A DNA stretch of 64,000 nucleotides from Siphonodentalium dalli (Eukaryota > Mollusca > Scaphopoda > Gadilida > Siphonodentaliidae): positions 46,348,911-46,412,910 of the forward strand of contig CP136066.1 of the NCBI GenBank assembly GCA_032622095.1, written 5' to 3'. Below the pieces are notes generated by a model. The model was not told where the DNA came from, ran no database searches, and saw nothing but the letters and a program-made list of their open reading frames with translations. The position numbers and the translations under genes were made by a program. Shown here one piece after another: positions 51,501-60,740 of this stretch. How positions within the stretch are numbered: the first letter of the stretch is position 1; every line of letters begins with the position of its first letter.

Positions 51501-54500
51501 AATAATAGGCCTACCACTTAACACAGAGGGTGGAATACGAAATACCAGTTAACAGCCATATGGATAAATTCTCTATTGCCGTACGAACGCCGGTCATCAT
51601 GTCTAAAATTATATAAATTGATGATCGACGATCTGTATGTCAAACCGTGCATTTATTGTGACAAACATCGCATTTATATTATTCTTATGATCATTTTTTT
51701 GGAAGGTTGGTATACGAATAGCGGTATTTTTGGAATACCGAATACCTCCGAACAGAGGGGCCGGAATATGGCGTACCTCATAACAGGGCATGGAATACGG
51801 CGTACGAAATGGGGGGGCTCTTATACCGGGTATGACATATATTACATAAAAAACACACTCAACGCGCTGTTGAAGGGGGATGTCTGTGTAACCTTTGTTT
51901 ATTAATTTAACCCTTTCATAACGGGAGTTAGGCTGGTGCAGCATTAAGGACGCTGTTTGTATTAAACATTTATCATGGTCAGTGTATGCATTTTAATATA
52001 CAAGGCAATGTAGAAAACATCATTTGATGGATATTTTACTTAAAATAGTCAGTGGAAACTACATAAAAGCAATATTGTATGCATCCCTGTATAGCCAAAT
52101 CGAATTGAACTGTGGATATTGTATTGTTTTTTCATCTGAGACATGTATTCTGTTCAGATATAGCCTTATATATGTTATAAACATGCCAATAATGGCATAA
52201 TTTAGGCTTTTTCCCCATAATTTAGAGGGTCAAAGCTGAATAAATTCCCTTATTTCAAATTTGTAAGATGCCAAGCCAGCTGAAATGGTGTATCAAACCT
52301 CAAATGGCAGCATTTCTTATCAGATGGACATCTCTACCAATAAATTAAACATTTTTCATGGTCATTGCATGCATTTTAATATACAGGACAAGGCAGAAAA
52401 CATCATTTGATGGAAATTTTACTTAAAATAGTCTGTGGAAACAACATAAAAGCCATGTTGTATGCATCCCTGTATAGCCAAAACAAATTAAACTATGGAT
52501 ATTTTATTGTTGATTTCATCAGAGACATGTATTCTGTTGAGATATAGCCTTATATATGTTATAAACATGCAAATAGTGGCTTCATTTGGGCTTGCTTCCA
52601 TAATTTAGAGAGTCAAACCTGAAGAGATTCCCTTATTTAAAATTTGTAAGATGCCAAGCCAGCTGAAATGGTGTATCAAACCTTAAATGGCAGTATTTCT
52701 TATTAGATGGACATCTCTCCCAATAAATTAAACATTTCTCATGGTCACTGCGTGCATTATGCTATATAGGGCAAGGTAGAAAACATTATTGGATGGATAT
52801 CTTACTTAAAATAGTCTGTGGAAACTACTTAAAAGCAATATTGTATGCATCCCTCCATAGCCAAATGCAATTAAACTATGGACATTTTATGGTGTATTTT
52901 ATCAGCGACATGTATTCTGTTGAGATATAGCCTTATACATGTCATTAACATGCAAATAGTGGCTTCATTTTGGGCTTTCTTCAATTATTTAGAGAGTCAA
53001 AGCTGAATAAATTCCCTTAGGTTTCAAATTTAAAAGATGCCAAGCCAGCTGAAATGGTGTATCAAACCTAAAATGTCATTATTTCTTATCAGATGGACAT
53101 CTCTACCAATAAATTAAGCATTTCTCATGGCCATTGCATGCATTTTAATATATAGGACAAGGCAGAATACATCACTTGATGGATATTTTACTTAAAATAC
53201 TTTGTGGAAACTACATAAAAGCCACATTGTATGCTTTCCTATATAGCCAAATGAAATTCAACTATGGATAAATTGGATATTTTATTGTTTGTATCATCAG
53301 ATACATGCATTCTGCTAAGATATAGTCTTTTGTGTGTTATAAACATACAATAGGTGCATGGCCTCATTGGGCTTGCTTTCATAATAAGAGAGTCAACTCT
53401 GAAGAAATACCATCGGTTTGAAATTGGTAGCATCTTCCATCCTTAATAAGAGGGGTATATACCAGCTTGAAGTACCGGTTTAATTAATTGGTTCAATGCG
53501 AGGGGCCACCAGAGAGGTTTGTCTAGTTCGGGATGGTGTGGCAAACCACCAACTGGAGATTTCAAGGGAGGCCTCCTCAATGGCGACCCACTATATTGTG
53601 CAAACAAAATTTTATTAAAATTGTATAAAGGTCAGCATGCCCTAAGAGCATTGAGAAATAGATAAAAACACTTACTGACAGATTGCCAATAACAAAATTA
53701 CAGCTGTTGAAACTATTGTTATGTAAACAAAACTGTTACAGTGATTTGTCAACACATATATAATACTAGCTGTATTATTAGTTCAAATATTTAACTATGA
53801 ATAACATTTTCAGAATATTTAATCAACAGGTTGGACCTTTTCCAATGTTATGTAAACAAAACTGTTACAGTGAGTGACTTGTCAACAATTATATAATCCT
53901 ATAGCTGTAGTATTACATTTAGTTCAAATATTTAAGTATGAATATGAATTTCAGAATATTTAATCAACAGGTTGGACCTTTTTCAATGTTTACCATAAAA
54001 TTTTGATCACAATTTTGCTATCGTTGGACTTTTACAGTTATTTCATTACAGCAGTAATTTGTACATAACAATTAATTCTTGGTTTAGAAATATTTTCTTT
54101 AAGTATTTCTTAACTTAGAAAAAAAATCTTTGAAATAAGAAATATATATTTAATTTTTGAAGCCATTTTCTTAGTAAGGAAATTGTTTCTTGTTTCAAGA
54201 CTAAAATCTATCTTTTTTGAGAAAACTATCTTTTGTCTGGTGGGAGTTTCTTAAATTTTCTTGATGTAGCAGACTTGGGGGGTATATTTCCCAAAATAAG
54301 ATTTATTTTCCCGTTTCAGGAAATAGTTTTTCTTGTTTCAAGATATTTTATCTTATTAAGAAATTATTTTTGGCAGTGTAGTTCATGCAATGTTTTCTAT
54401 GGCGTGGTATGGTCGATTTCTTTTTAAATTTCGCGGATGTTAGTAGAATGCTATATTCCACAGGTTGGCATAGCGCCTGAGGACTAACTTATCAATCTCA

Positions 54501-57500
54501 CGCACACCATCAAGTCCATATTATGTCTTTAATCGCTTTAGCTTTTCAACGAATACACTAATAAGAACTAGATTCATTTACTGAAGATTTAGTTCTTCAA
54601 ATCAATTGACATGGCTACCAACGCTGAAACAAATCGCCACTGTGAAACATTAAATAATTTGGTTACCATGGATCAGTTACCGTAGTTCGTATGTTAGTCT
54701 TCTTTTCTCGTAACTCGTTCCTAACACCCTCGGCGATGGCTCTGACTGCGAACTTTGATGCGGTGTAGACGTGCATGTGTTCATTGTTTCGCACGCGGTG
54801 TCCTGATAAGCTGTATAGAAACAAGCAGGTATACATGTATATAATGCTATTTTAGCCCTTTCTTCTCCCATTCAGTTATAAAACATACATTATAATGGGT
54901 TAGCATTCATTTGGAAGAGTGTTCAGAAAAAAGTAAGCAGACGAATAGCAGGAATCGTATCCATTGGAGGGAATTGTTCATATAATACGTTCAAAAAACG
55001 ACATACAGACGAACATATAATACCAATACCATTGGAATCGACTCCATTAATGGAAATTGTTTAAATAACGTATGTATTGTTCAACAACCGGCCGTTTGTA
55101 ATCCTTTCTGTACTAAATTGTTTCTCCCAGTCAGTTAAGAATTGTACATATATGGAATGGTCCTATTGGTTTAGATGGGCTGTTCAGGCGATAAAAGCCG
55201 ACGACAGATACCTGAACATGCAGGAGTCCTATTTATTGAGGGACATGTTTCGATAGTGAGTTCAACAAACTTATTCTCTGAACATGTCCTACGGGGTAAC
55301 TATACTCATTAATGATCCTTTAGTATAGAGAGTGTTTTAAACTTAATATCTGAAGATGTCACAAGGGAATTACTTGTCAATGAGTATTTGGTAAATACCT
55401 TGTTAATTCAAATATACAGTAAGAAAATAAGTTCGTCGATTCCAATGTACCGTAGGATATATAGAAGATCTTTGATGAGTCTCAATTCCATACGAATTTT
55501 ATTAAACGAGTGCACACAATTCTATTCAGATCGAATTTAGGGGATGAGGTTAATACATTTCGTGTACAATTGCGACGAACTTGTGATCCCATTTATCACA
55601 TAATTATATTTTAACAATGGAAAAACGATCTCGAAACGGCTGGGGTTAAACAATATTAAAATGAATTTTCTTATCGCAACCAAAGAGGAATTAAATACAC
55701 CTTAAAAAAAATATAGTTCCATTTTAAATGCGTCTTTTCTTGTTGACAAAATTGTTCAATCACCCATTTTTATCTCACAGTCAACACTAAATAAAATAAC
55801 CCAACGCAACTCGAACATCATAATTATATTCTAATTAACACAATAATTTAAATTCCGTCAATGACATCTACGACATTGCGATAGATAGATATGCTTTATT
55901 CTCTCATCCAAATAAACACATGGAAATTACATGTAACGGATATTGAGAAACAGAGTTATATACAATAGTCATATAGTATGATTATAATACAAAAGATAAT
56001 ATATACGTCATGTAACCCCGGATCTATAGCAGGTTGGGTTTAATCACCCTCATTAGTTGTCAGAAACCGCTACCAGCGTATCAGCTGAGACGAGTAAGAA
56101 TGCACTGCGCAACGCTCTGGTGTCACCACACGCGCACGATAATACACTAATATTAAGCTACAGAACAGGATGGCGAATGGCAGCAAACGTAGATTCAATG
56201 TTGAACTATTTGAATGTTTAGTTAGAGCATGTCCCGTCTCCATTCAATTATGTGTGCGTGAAAGTGTAACTGGACATCCCACACTTTTATCCCACAATGA
56301 CATTTTGTTTGAGATAACACCAACTTATGATTATATTACGGGTGCAATTGCACCAATATTCAGAATTCCGGGAGCAAATATAAGTTCTCTCGCTGTGTTT
56401 TCCTCATGGGAAGAAATGCAGATTGAAAATAGGTTGAAATTGTTCTGCTATTTGAGTTTCCAATACTAACTAATATAATCTATGCCGATTTTAGACCATG
56501 ATGCGAATATTTTCCAAGCCGCAGTCATAAATGACTTAAATGGTCATCGCTTTAAAAATAGCCACATGGGTGTTGGGTTGGAAACGTAAAGATAAGGATT
56601 GTCTATTTCTTCCTAAGCACGTTTTATATAGTTTCCGGGGCACATTATAATATATATGAATTAAAGACCGATATCCGGAAACGCTTCTATCAATTAATAT
56701 TGATAATATACCAACATTTTCTTATATAATACGATTTATCAAGTTGGACATTTTTTGTTACAATTTTTAGGACTTTAGATATTAATTGGTAGAAGCGTTT
56801 ACATACCCAGGAAACTATATAAAACGTGTCATAGGAAGAAACAGACAATCTTTAACAGTCGAACAACTCCGACTAATGGCTGCGGACACATGTACCACAG
56901 TAGCGATGGCATGGTAGGTGTGACAATTTATTATGGTGTAGTTTGGTGACAATTGGATGTCATAATTAATGTGCCATAGCAAGCCATGTCGCCCTCTGAA
57001 AATTCGCACAATGAGTTTACCAAGCTCTACCAGCGACGGTCGATATCTCAAGGATGTATCTACCGCGAATGTCTTGTCGATGTTGATCTTTACTCAATCC
57101 GCAGTGTTATATATTTGTATGCTATAACCACACAAGTTCACTCACTTGATAACTTAATGAATAACCCATCTCAACAGCAATGATTGTTCTTACTAATGCA
57201 ATTAATATAAGTAGATAAACATGCATGCATTAAGATCATATAAAAAAACGAACCACAATAATCTCATATATATTTTGAAGACCTCTGTCTGTTTGTCTGT
57301 TTGTCTGTATGTATGTTTGTCTGTCATTTATACAAATCTACGATTCTCGACCGATCGGGACGAAACTTGGTACGTGTGTGTAGTTTGACCAGGCGGTCGA
57401 CGTTGTCGTATTGGCGAGCCCGTGCGGCGCCCGCTTCGCGCATGCGCAGACGAGATCTCGGAAACGGGTGGAGCTATCGACTTGAAATTTGATGTGTGAA

Positions 57501-59689
57501 TGTATCTTGCCCCGGATACGAAATTTAGTGAATATATCTTGCCCCGGATACGAATTTTATCGGGTCGTCGAGCCCGTGCGACGCCAGCTTCGCGCATGCG
57601 CAGACGAGATCTCGGAAACGGGTGGAGCTATCGACTTGAAATTTGGTGTGTGAATGTATCTTGCCCCGGATACGAATTTTATCGGGTCGCCGAGCCCGTG
57701 CGACGCCGGCTTCGCGCATGCGCAGACGAGATCTCGGAAACGGGTGGAGCTATCGACTTGAAATTTGGTATGTGAATGTATCTTGCCCCGAATACGAATT
57801 GTATCGGGTCGCCGAGCCCGTGCGACACCAGCTTCGCCAATGCGCAGACCAGATCTCGGAAACGGGTGGAGCTATCGACTTGAAATTTGGTGTTTGAATA
57901 GCCCGGACAACGACGGGCTCATCGGCTATCTCATATATATTTTGAAGACCTCTGTTTGTCTGTTTGTCTGTATGTTTGTTTGTCATTTATACAAATCTAC
58001 GATTCTCGACCGATCGGGACGAAACTTGGTACGTGAGTGTAGTTTGACCAGGCGGTCGACGTTGTCGTATTGGCGAGCCCGTGCGGTGCCCGCTTCGCGC
58101 ATGCGCAGACCAGATCTCGGAAACTGGTGGAGCTATCGACTTGAGAAATTTGCTACGTGAATGTATCTTGCCCCGGATACGAATTTTATCGGGCCGCCGA
58201 GCCCGTGCGACGCAAGCTTCGCGCATGCGCAGACCAGATCTCGGAAACGGGTGGAGCTATCGACTTGAAATTTGGTTTTAGAATAGCCCGGACAACGTTG
58301 GGCCCATCGGCTAGTAATATATATTTGAGTCAATGAGTAAATGCCACCAGGCCACGGTTAAACACAATTCTGGATGATCTATCGTGCAAGTATATATATC
58401 GTCGGGAATACAAGTTAGCAAAACGTAATGAGTAGAGATCAACATTGGTGAAAATCAATGGTTAATTGGTCCAATTGACTCATTGTGCGGAAAATCAGCG
58501 GGCGACATGGATAGCTATGGCACATAATTATGACGGACCGATTGTCACCAAACTCCACCATAATAAATTGTCACACCTACTATGCCATCGCTACTGTGGT
58601 ACGTGTGTCCGCAGCAAATGTGGAATAAATAAAGTTTCCGGGAATTGTGCTCTACAAAAGTGATGCAGTTAAAAGGCTAAATATCAATTTTAGTCAGCTT
58701 TGCAGGGCTCTGCTGGCACAATTTGTTATTGTTACATTCATAATTCATAGTTGGTGTTGCAGGGCTAGACTGGCGGCAATATTTAAACAAAAACAATACA
58801 AATGTATTGAAGGCGGATAATCTCTTTGTAAACACGTGATATATAATTAGCGGGGTATACAATATTAGATATCAATCGAAGATTCCTGTCCGGAAATGCT
58901 TCTATCGATCAATATTTACTTTATTTCGAATATTTTCTGGTCTAAAAGGGTTTCGTTGTTCAGCTAACGAACAATATTGGTTACTGTTAACAGAGACCAG
59001 AAACTTTATTGTGTAATTTTGTCACAAATAAACGTTAATTAGACTCATTACTGTGGAATAAAACAATACAATCAATCTGGGACATTTGACATTCGGTACG
59101 TATAGGAGCAGCCTAATGCTCTCTATCGCTATATGGATCCCCCGAATGGTCTGTACTAAAAATAGACAAATAAAGTGTCCCAATTAATCATAATAAAATA
59201 TTCGAAATAAAATCAATATAATTGACGGAGGCCTTTCCGGACAGGGGTCATCAATTCATATTTATTAATTTATACTCACGCAACTTTTAGTTAAAGAGAT
59301 AATCCATTCTATCCCACTTTAATTCAGTCGATCATGCAGGGCTTGATCGGCTCCTCACTTCTCATAACATCATCAGTGGCGGTCTTGTGGTCGGACGCAA
59401 CATAATTCTCAGCTTATGTAAATATTTTATTTCAGCATTCGTTATAATGTCTGTAAATATTTCGTCCATTTTATATAAATGTCCATCCTCGACATCACAA
59501 TACGGTATGGACCCTATTAAAAACGATATCTTTATTATTGCTTTATTTTAACCCTGAGTTGTTATGCATAAAATGATGTTATGTCACATATTACCCGTTA
59601 ATGAAGACTATATGTCCATCGTCTATTTTCCTCTCATCCAATGACCGGTATGTCTCTCTTGTACATATCATCAATGCCAAAACATTCAC
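36472..59689 (-). CDS. DHRS11-like short-chain dehydrogenase/reductase, copy B (5' part outside window)
   Basis: This is a tandem paralogue of copy A. The visible exons are 59689-59595 (exon 3), 54810-54681 (4), 40313-40227 (5), 37739-37674 (6) and 36513-36472 (7). All keep the exon lengths, phases and splice sites of copy A, and flanking intron sequence also matches. Exons 1 and 2 were searched for up to 64000 and not found; because the gene reads from the right, they probably lie just beyond the window. There is no stop or frameshift in the visible 196 codons. The key difference is at the exon 3/4 junction, which gives GG+C (Gly) where A gives AG+C (the predicted catalytic Ser). YTASK is kept. 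Intron 4 is 14.4 kb against 5.3 kb in A, and a second version of exon 7 follows. It could be an expressed divergent enzyme or an early pseudogene. Confidence 0.82.
37674..37739 (-). CDS. SDR copy B exon 6
   Basis: The acceptor is TTTGTAG|TCT and the donor CAA|GTAAGC. It encodes SLQADDIADALIYSLSASPH then VQ, 22 codons. It differs from A at the first residue (Phe to Ser). Confidence 0.86.
38128..38145 (+). repeat. poly(G) run
   Basis: About 17 G, at the point where A/B homology stops in intron 5. Confidence 0.8.
38543..38676. mobile_element. palindromic MITE (134 bp) in SDR copy B intron 5
   Basis: ATGGACGCATTA and TAATGCGTCCAT ends, and CAGTATGGAATTTGACCAC / GTGGTCAAATTCCATACTG arms. Absent from copy A. 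Confidence 0.6.
39480..39780. repeat. ATGGCCGCC hairpin repeat, two units (copy B)
   Basis: Two units of about 160 bp, each CACCAAACTTC(G/A)TATGGATCTTC to GCCATCTTGGATTT. The second has the clean palindrome TGGCCGCCAGCGGCCA. Confidence 0.6.
39960..40085 (-). mobile_element. tRNA-like SINE fragment (copy B)
   Basis: Orthologous position to 19140-19255; B-box weakened (GGTTTCGAATCC). Confidence 0.35.
40227..40313 (-). CDS. SDR copy B exon 5
   Basis: The acceptor is GTTTCAG|AGT and the donor CAT|GTAAGC. It encodes SISPGLVETEFLARNFDEET then AQAWYSRSH, 29 codons as in A. Confidence 0.88.
41128..41345. repeat. 43-bp minisatellite in SDR intron 4 (copy B)
   Basis: About five units of the 20820 family, in the same order within the intron. 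Homology between A and B stops just after it. Confidence 0.7.
42126..42607. mobile_element. TIR element (482 bp)
   Basis: Ends AAAGGCACGGGAGGCC and GGCCTCCCGTACCTTT, inverse with one mismatch. No coding content. Family not identified. Confidence 0.6.
42620..43280. other. no feature recognised
   Basis: AT-rich, unannotated part of SDR copy B intron 4. Confidence 0.35.
43286..43507. mobile_element. TA-flanked palindromic MITE, copy 1
   Basis: CAGTAATGCCC...GCATTACTG with TA on both sides. The interior is a long palindrome centred on AAAGCTCTCCCCAAAAGCTTT. TA duplication plus CAGT ends suggests the Tc1/mariner group. Confidence 0.7.
44255..44360. repeat. dispersed repeat shared with 5660-5765
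   Basis: TTTATACTCAACAGAATATA and ATGCAACAAATGGAATGAAT match the spacer of the Harbinger locus. Origin unknown. Confidence 0.4.
45010..45158. repeat. copy of the 53.7-kb tandem unit
   Basis: GTAAACAAAACTGTTACAGT and GATTTGTCAACA, later TCAGAATATTTTTCAAATGC; related to the two units at 53715-53990. Confidence 0.5.
45159..45421. mobile_element. piggyBac-like MITE (263 bp)
   Basis: Flanked by TTAA on both sides (45155-45158 and 45422-45425). The left terminus CCCTTTCATGATGGGAGATG matches the 10524 element, and the right terminus is the inverse, degraded (CCAGTCATGGAAGG). Internal GCATTCTCTTATATATGTGA modules are shared. Confidence 0.6.
45754..45937. mobile_element. TA-flanked palindromic MITE, copy 2
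   Basis: Same family as 43286: CAGTAATGGCCAAAGTAATC to GGGCATTACTG, TA flanks, same CATTCATCGGAAAGCTCTCC core. Confidence 0.7.
46695..46874 (-). pseudogene. coding-like exon of unidentified gene (fragment c)
   Basis: 180 bp between CCAG| and AAG|GTAGCA. The open frame reads NLEVYQFHISTQSTTVPMDQ, then SQALFLSLSEGYELLKIYYA and ends PRRYANWKK. The residue composition looks like a real globular protein, not random DNA. I do not recognise the family. A degraded copy with stops is at 54430-54530. Confidence 0.45.
47062..47225 (-). pseudogene. coding-like exon of unidentified gene (fragment b)
   Basis: The acceptor is GTGACAG|TC. The frame reads LAIYMYHMYTNGRYALNPVL then CSEGEALIYNHMMTNVFIKG and ends METDQ. 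The expected donor reads CAGTGACG where CAG|GTGACG would be needed, so one base may be missing. Probably the exon just before fragment c. Confidence 0.45.
47418..47477 (-). pseudogene. coding-like exon of unidentified gene (fragment d)
   Basis: The acceptor is TTATTTTTCAG|A. The frame is QEELPDWIETYKFHSRPDI. The 3' border reads ATATG|ATAACC instead of a GT donor, consistent with a single-base loss of function. Short, so it could be chance. Confidence 0.35.
48007..48153. mobile_element. near-perfect 147-bp palindrome MITE
   Basis: TTAACTGTCATGTGGACT to AGTCCACATGACAGTTAA, with arms of about 70 bp and centre AAAACCCTTTGGGTTTT. The TTAA at each end may be part of the target site. Confidence 0.7.
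48409..48492. mobile_element. TA-flanked palindromic MITE, copy 3 (half)
   Basis: CAGTAATGCCCAAAGTAAGT through TTTTTCAGGATTTATTCAGA and ATGGCTTGTG; the second arm is missing. Confidence 0.6.
48866..49070 (-). pseudogene. coding-like exon of unidentified gene (fragment a)
   Basis: Frame SHYLDFEKDANEMSEIPAYN, then CFLIPLEEKLFNTWDSSAVK and ICQISDRRVEFCNRLVDTDI. It has an AG border at 49071 and GT candidates at 48874 and 48865. It lies upstream of fragments d, b and c on the same strand, so the four may belong to one gene. Confidence 0.45.
49306..49440. repeat. poly(G)/poly(C) cluster
   Basis: G runs at about 49309-49321 and 49361-49373 and a C run at 49427-49439, close enough to pair with one another or to form G-quadruplexes. 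Frames over it are low-complexity artefacts. Confidence 0.75.
49950..50620. repeat. diverged tandem duplication of about 330 bp
   Basis: Two copies share AACCAAGGATACG(T/C)CACAATTT, GTGAGCATGC(G/A)CAGT, CCACTTACRATTG and TGTTCACT. No coding signal. The remainder to 51906 is unannotated. Confidence 0.55.
51907..51966. mobile_element. piggyBac-like terminus fragment
   Basis: TTAACCCTTTCATAACGGGA then GTTAGGCTGGTGCAGCATTA: one end of the 10524/45159 family, directly abutting the 383-bp satellite. No opposite end was found. Confidence 0.5.
51967..53430. repeat. 383-bp satellite, almost 4 units
   Basis: Units start at TTTATCATGGTC 51969, TTTTTCATGGTC 52353, TTTCTCATGGTC 52735 and TTTCTCATGGCC about 53120. 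Shared landmarks include TATGCATCCCT, GAGACATGTATTCTGTT and GCCAAGCCAGCTGAAATGGT. About 80-90% alike by eye. Confidence 0.85.
53715..53990. repeat. two tandem units of about 135 bp
   Basis: Each contains GTAAACAAAACTGTTACAGT, AGTTCAAATATTTAA and AATCAACAGGTTGGACC. A third relative is at 45010. Confidence 0.7.
54430..54530 (-). pseudogene. degraded copy of fragment c
   Basis: Matches 46695-46790 (shared GGCGCTATGCCAAC and ATTAAAGA-type stretches) but has stops and small indels. It ends exactly where homology to SDR copy A intron 4 resumes (54533). Confidence 0.45.
54681..54810 (-). CDS. SDR copy B exon 4 (YTASK exon)
   Basis: The acceptor is CTATACAG|C and the donor ACG|GTAACT. It encodes LSGHRVRNNEHMHVYTASKF and on to NIRTT. 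It is 130 bp with an open frame, and the active-site Tyr and Lys are kept. Confidence 0.88.
55470..55652. mobile_element. palindromic MITE, family P copy 3 (inverted)
   Basis: The reverse complement of the 12.4-kb copy: TTAATACATTTCGTGTACAA, then CACATAATTATATTTTAACA, ending at CGATCTCGAAACGGCTGGGG. It lies in SDR copy B intron 3. Confidence 0.5.
55880..56010 (-). mobile_element. LINE 3' end fragment
   Basis: On the minus strand TTTGGATGAGAGAATAAAGC and a TATCTATCTATC tail, the usual end of CR1/L2-like LINEs. No coding part kept. Confidence 0.45.
56170..56469 (+). CDS. unsupported 99-codon open frame
   Basis: MANGSKRRFNVELFECLVRA... is open for 99 codons in SDR copy B intron 3. No domain, splice context or repeat copy supports it. 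Listed only because it is among the longer unexplained frames here. Confidence 0.12.
   Translation: MANGSKRRFNVELFECLVRACPVSIQLCVRESVTGHPTLLSHNDILFEITPTYDYITGAIAPIFRIPGANISSLAVFSSWEEMQIENRLKLFCYLSFQY
56597..56850. mobile_element. palindromic MITE (254 bp)
   Basis: Outer arms GATTGTCTATTTCTTCCTAA and GGAAGAAACAGACAATC, inner arms CGCTTCTATCAATTAATAT and ATTAATTGGTAGAAGCG. Confidence 0.65.
57262..58314 (+). mobile_element. Helitron dimer, head to tail, with 122-bp cores
   Basis: Element 1 is 57262-57928: A|TCTCATATATATTTTGAAGA, microsatellite, four core units, hairpin GCCCGGACAACGACGGGC, ending GGCTA. Element 2 starts at once with TCTCATATATATTTTGAAGA at 57929 and ends in a hairpin, then CATCGGCTAG at 58314 before T. 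Same family as 21208-22674, opposite strand. In SDR copy B intron 3. Confidence 0.7.
58885..59245. mobile_element. TIR element (361 bp)
   Basis: CCTGTCCGGAAATGC and GCCTTTCCGGACAGG ends; inner TTTATTTCGAATATTTTC and AAATATTCGAAATAAA. Confidence 0.55.
59595..59689 (-). CDS. SDR copy B exon 3
   Basis: The acceptor is TTTCAG|GTG and the donor AACGG|GTAATA. It encodes VNVLALMICTRETYRSLDER followed by KIDDGHIVFIN. It is 95 bp, as in A. The terminal GG changes the split codon from Ser to Gly. Confidence 0.86.
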
Positions 59690-59769
59690 CTGAAATGATA
59701 GCTCGTTCGTACAACTGTAAGCTATAAATAAACAAGTTGCTCTCCTTTGTATCTTTCGGGACTATTGCA

Positions 59770-60740
59770 TTCGTTAGCATTTAAAATATAGATTCAACGA
59801 CGTTAATGTAGTCGTTAGCTTTTAAAATATAAATTTCAACCACGTTAAGTTATCCTTTAGCATTTAATATATAGATTCAACTACGTTAATGTAAGCGTTA
59901 GATTTTAATATATATATTCAACTACGTTAATGCAGTTGTAGCTATTACTATAGATATTCAACTGCGTTAATGTAATCGATAGCTTTTAATATACAGATTC
60001 AACTACATTAATGTAGGCGTTAGCTTTTATTATATTGATTCAACAGCGTTAATGTAGTCGTAGCTTTTAATATAGAGATTCAACTACGTTAATGTAGACG
60101 TTAGCATTTAGTAAATAGATTCAACTACGTTAATGTGGTCGTTAGCATTTAATATATAGATTCAACCATGTTGAAAGAGTACTCCTACGCCATTTTTAAC
60201 AAATTCACGGTAATAACAACGATCTAATCTCGATAATATGTAGAAAAATAAGTAATTTGAGTTGAAGATGTATCCTGTAAAATGTAGTCGATAGCTTTTA
60301 GTATATAGATTCAACTACGTTAATTCAGTCGTATCTTTTAATATATAGACTCAACTGAGTTAATGTAGACGTTAGCATTTCATAAATAGATTCAACTACG
60401 TTAATGTAGTAGTTAGCAACTAATATAAGATTCAACTACGTTAATGTTGCCATTAGCTTTTAATATAGAGATTCAACTACGTTAATGTAGTCGTTAGCTT
60501 TTAATATGCAGATTCAACTACGTTCGTGTAGCCGTTAGCATCTAATATAAGATTCAACTACGTTAATGTAGACGTTAGCATTTAGTAAATAGATTCAACT
60601 ACGTTAATGTGGTCGTTAGCATTTAATATATAGATTTAACTACGTTAATGAAGTCGACCAGTCGTTAGCTTTTAGTATATAGATTCAGCTACGTTAATGT
60701 AGTCATTAGCATTTAATATATAGATTCAACCATGTTGAAA
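59770..60740. repeat. 41-bp minisatellite, about 20 units
   Basis: Unit like GTCGTTAGCATTTAATATAT, AGATTCAACTACGTTAATGTA. Two near-identical spacers (60180-60290 and 60740-60850, CGATCTAATCTCGATAATAT) show a larger segment was duplicated too. A stray unit lies at 61880-61930. Copy A has one unit at 26881-26916. Confidence 0.85.

Larger units (their letters stand above)
41519..54379. mobile_element. block bounded by CACTGCC inverted ends, in SDR copy B intron 4 (12.9 kb)
   Basis: Left end CACTGCCAAAAATATTTTCT and right end the inverse (TATTTTTGGCAGTG), each followed inwards by several hundred bases of AAGAAA/TTTCTT-rich repeats. TA occurs on both outer flanks. The outer flanks (41450-41518 and 54380-54530) match the uninterrupted sequence at 46536-46790, which reads GAGCGTAGTTCAG across the insertion point. 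It is either one very large element with CACTA/EnSpm-like or Tc1-like ends, or two related small elements bracketing a duplicated segment. Confidence 0.4.
36310..59830. repeat. segmental duplication, unit B
   Basis: Partner of unit A. It is 23.5 kb here against 12.6 kb in A; most of the excess is the block of about 13 kb at 41.4-54.5 kb, plus intron 3 insertions. Confidence 0.8.
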
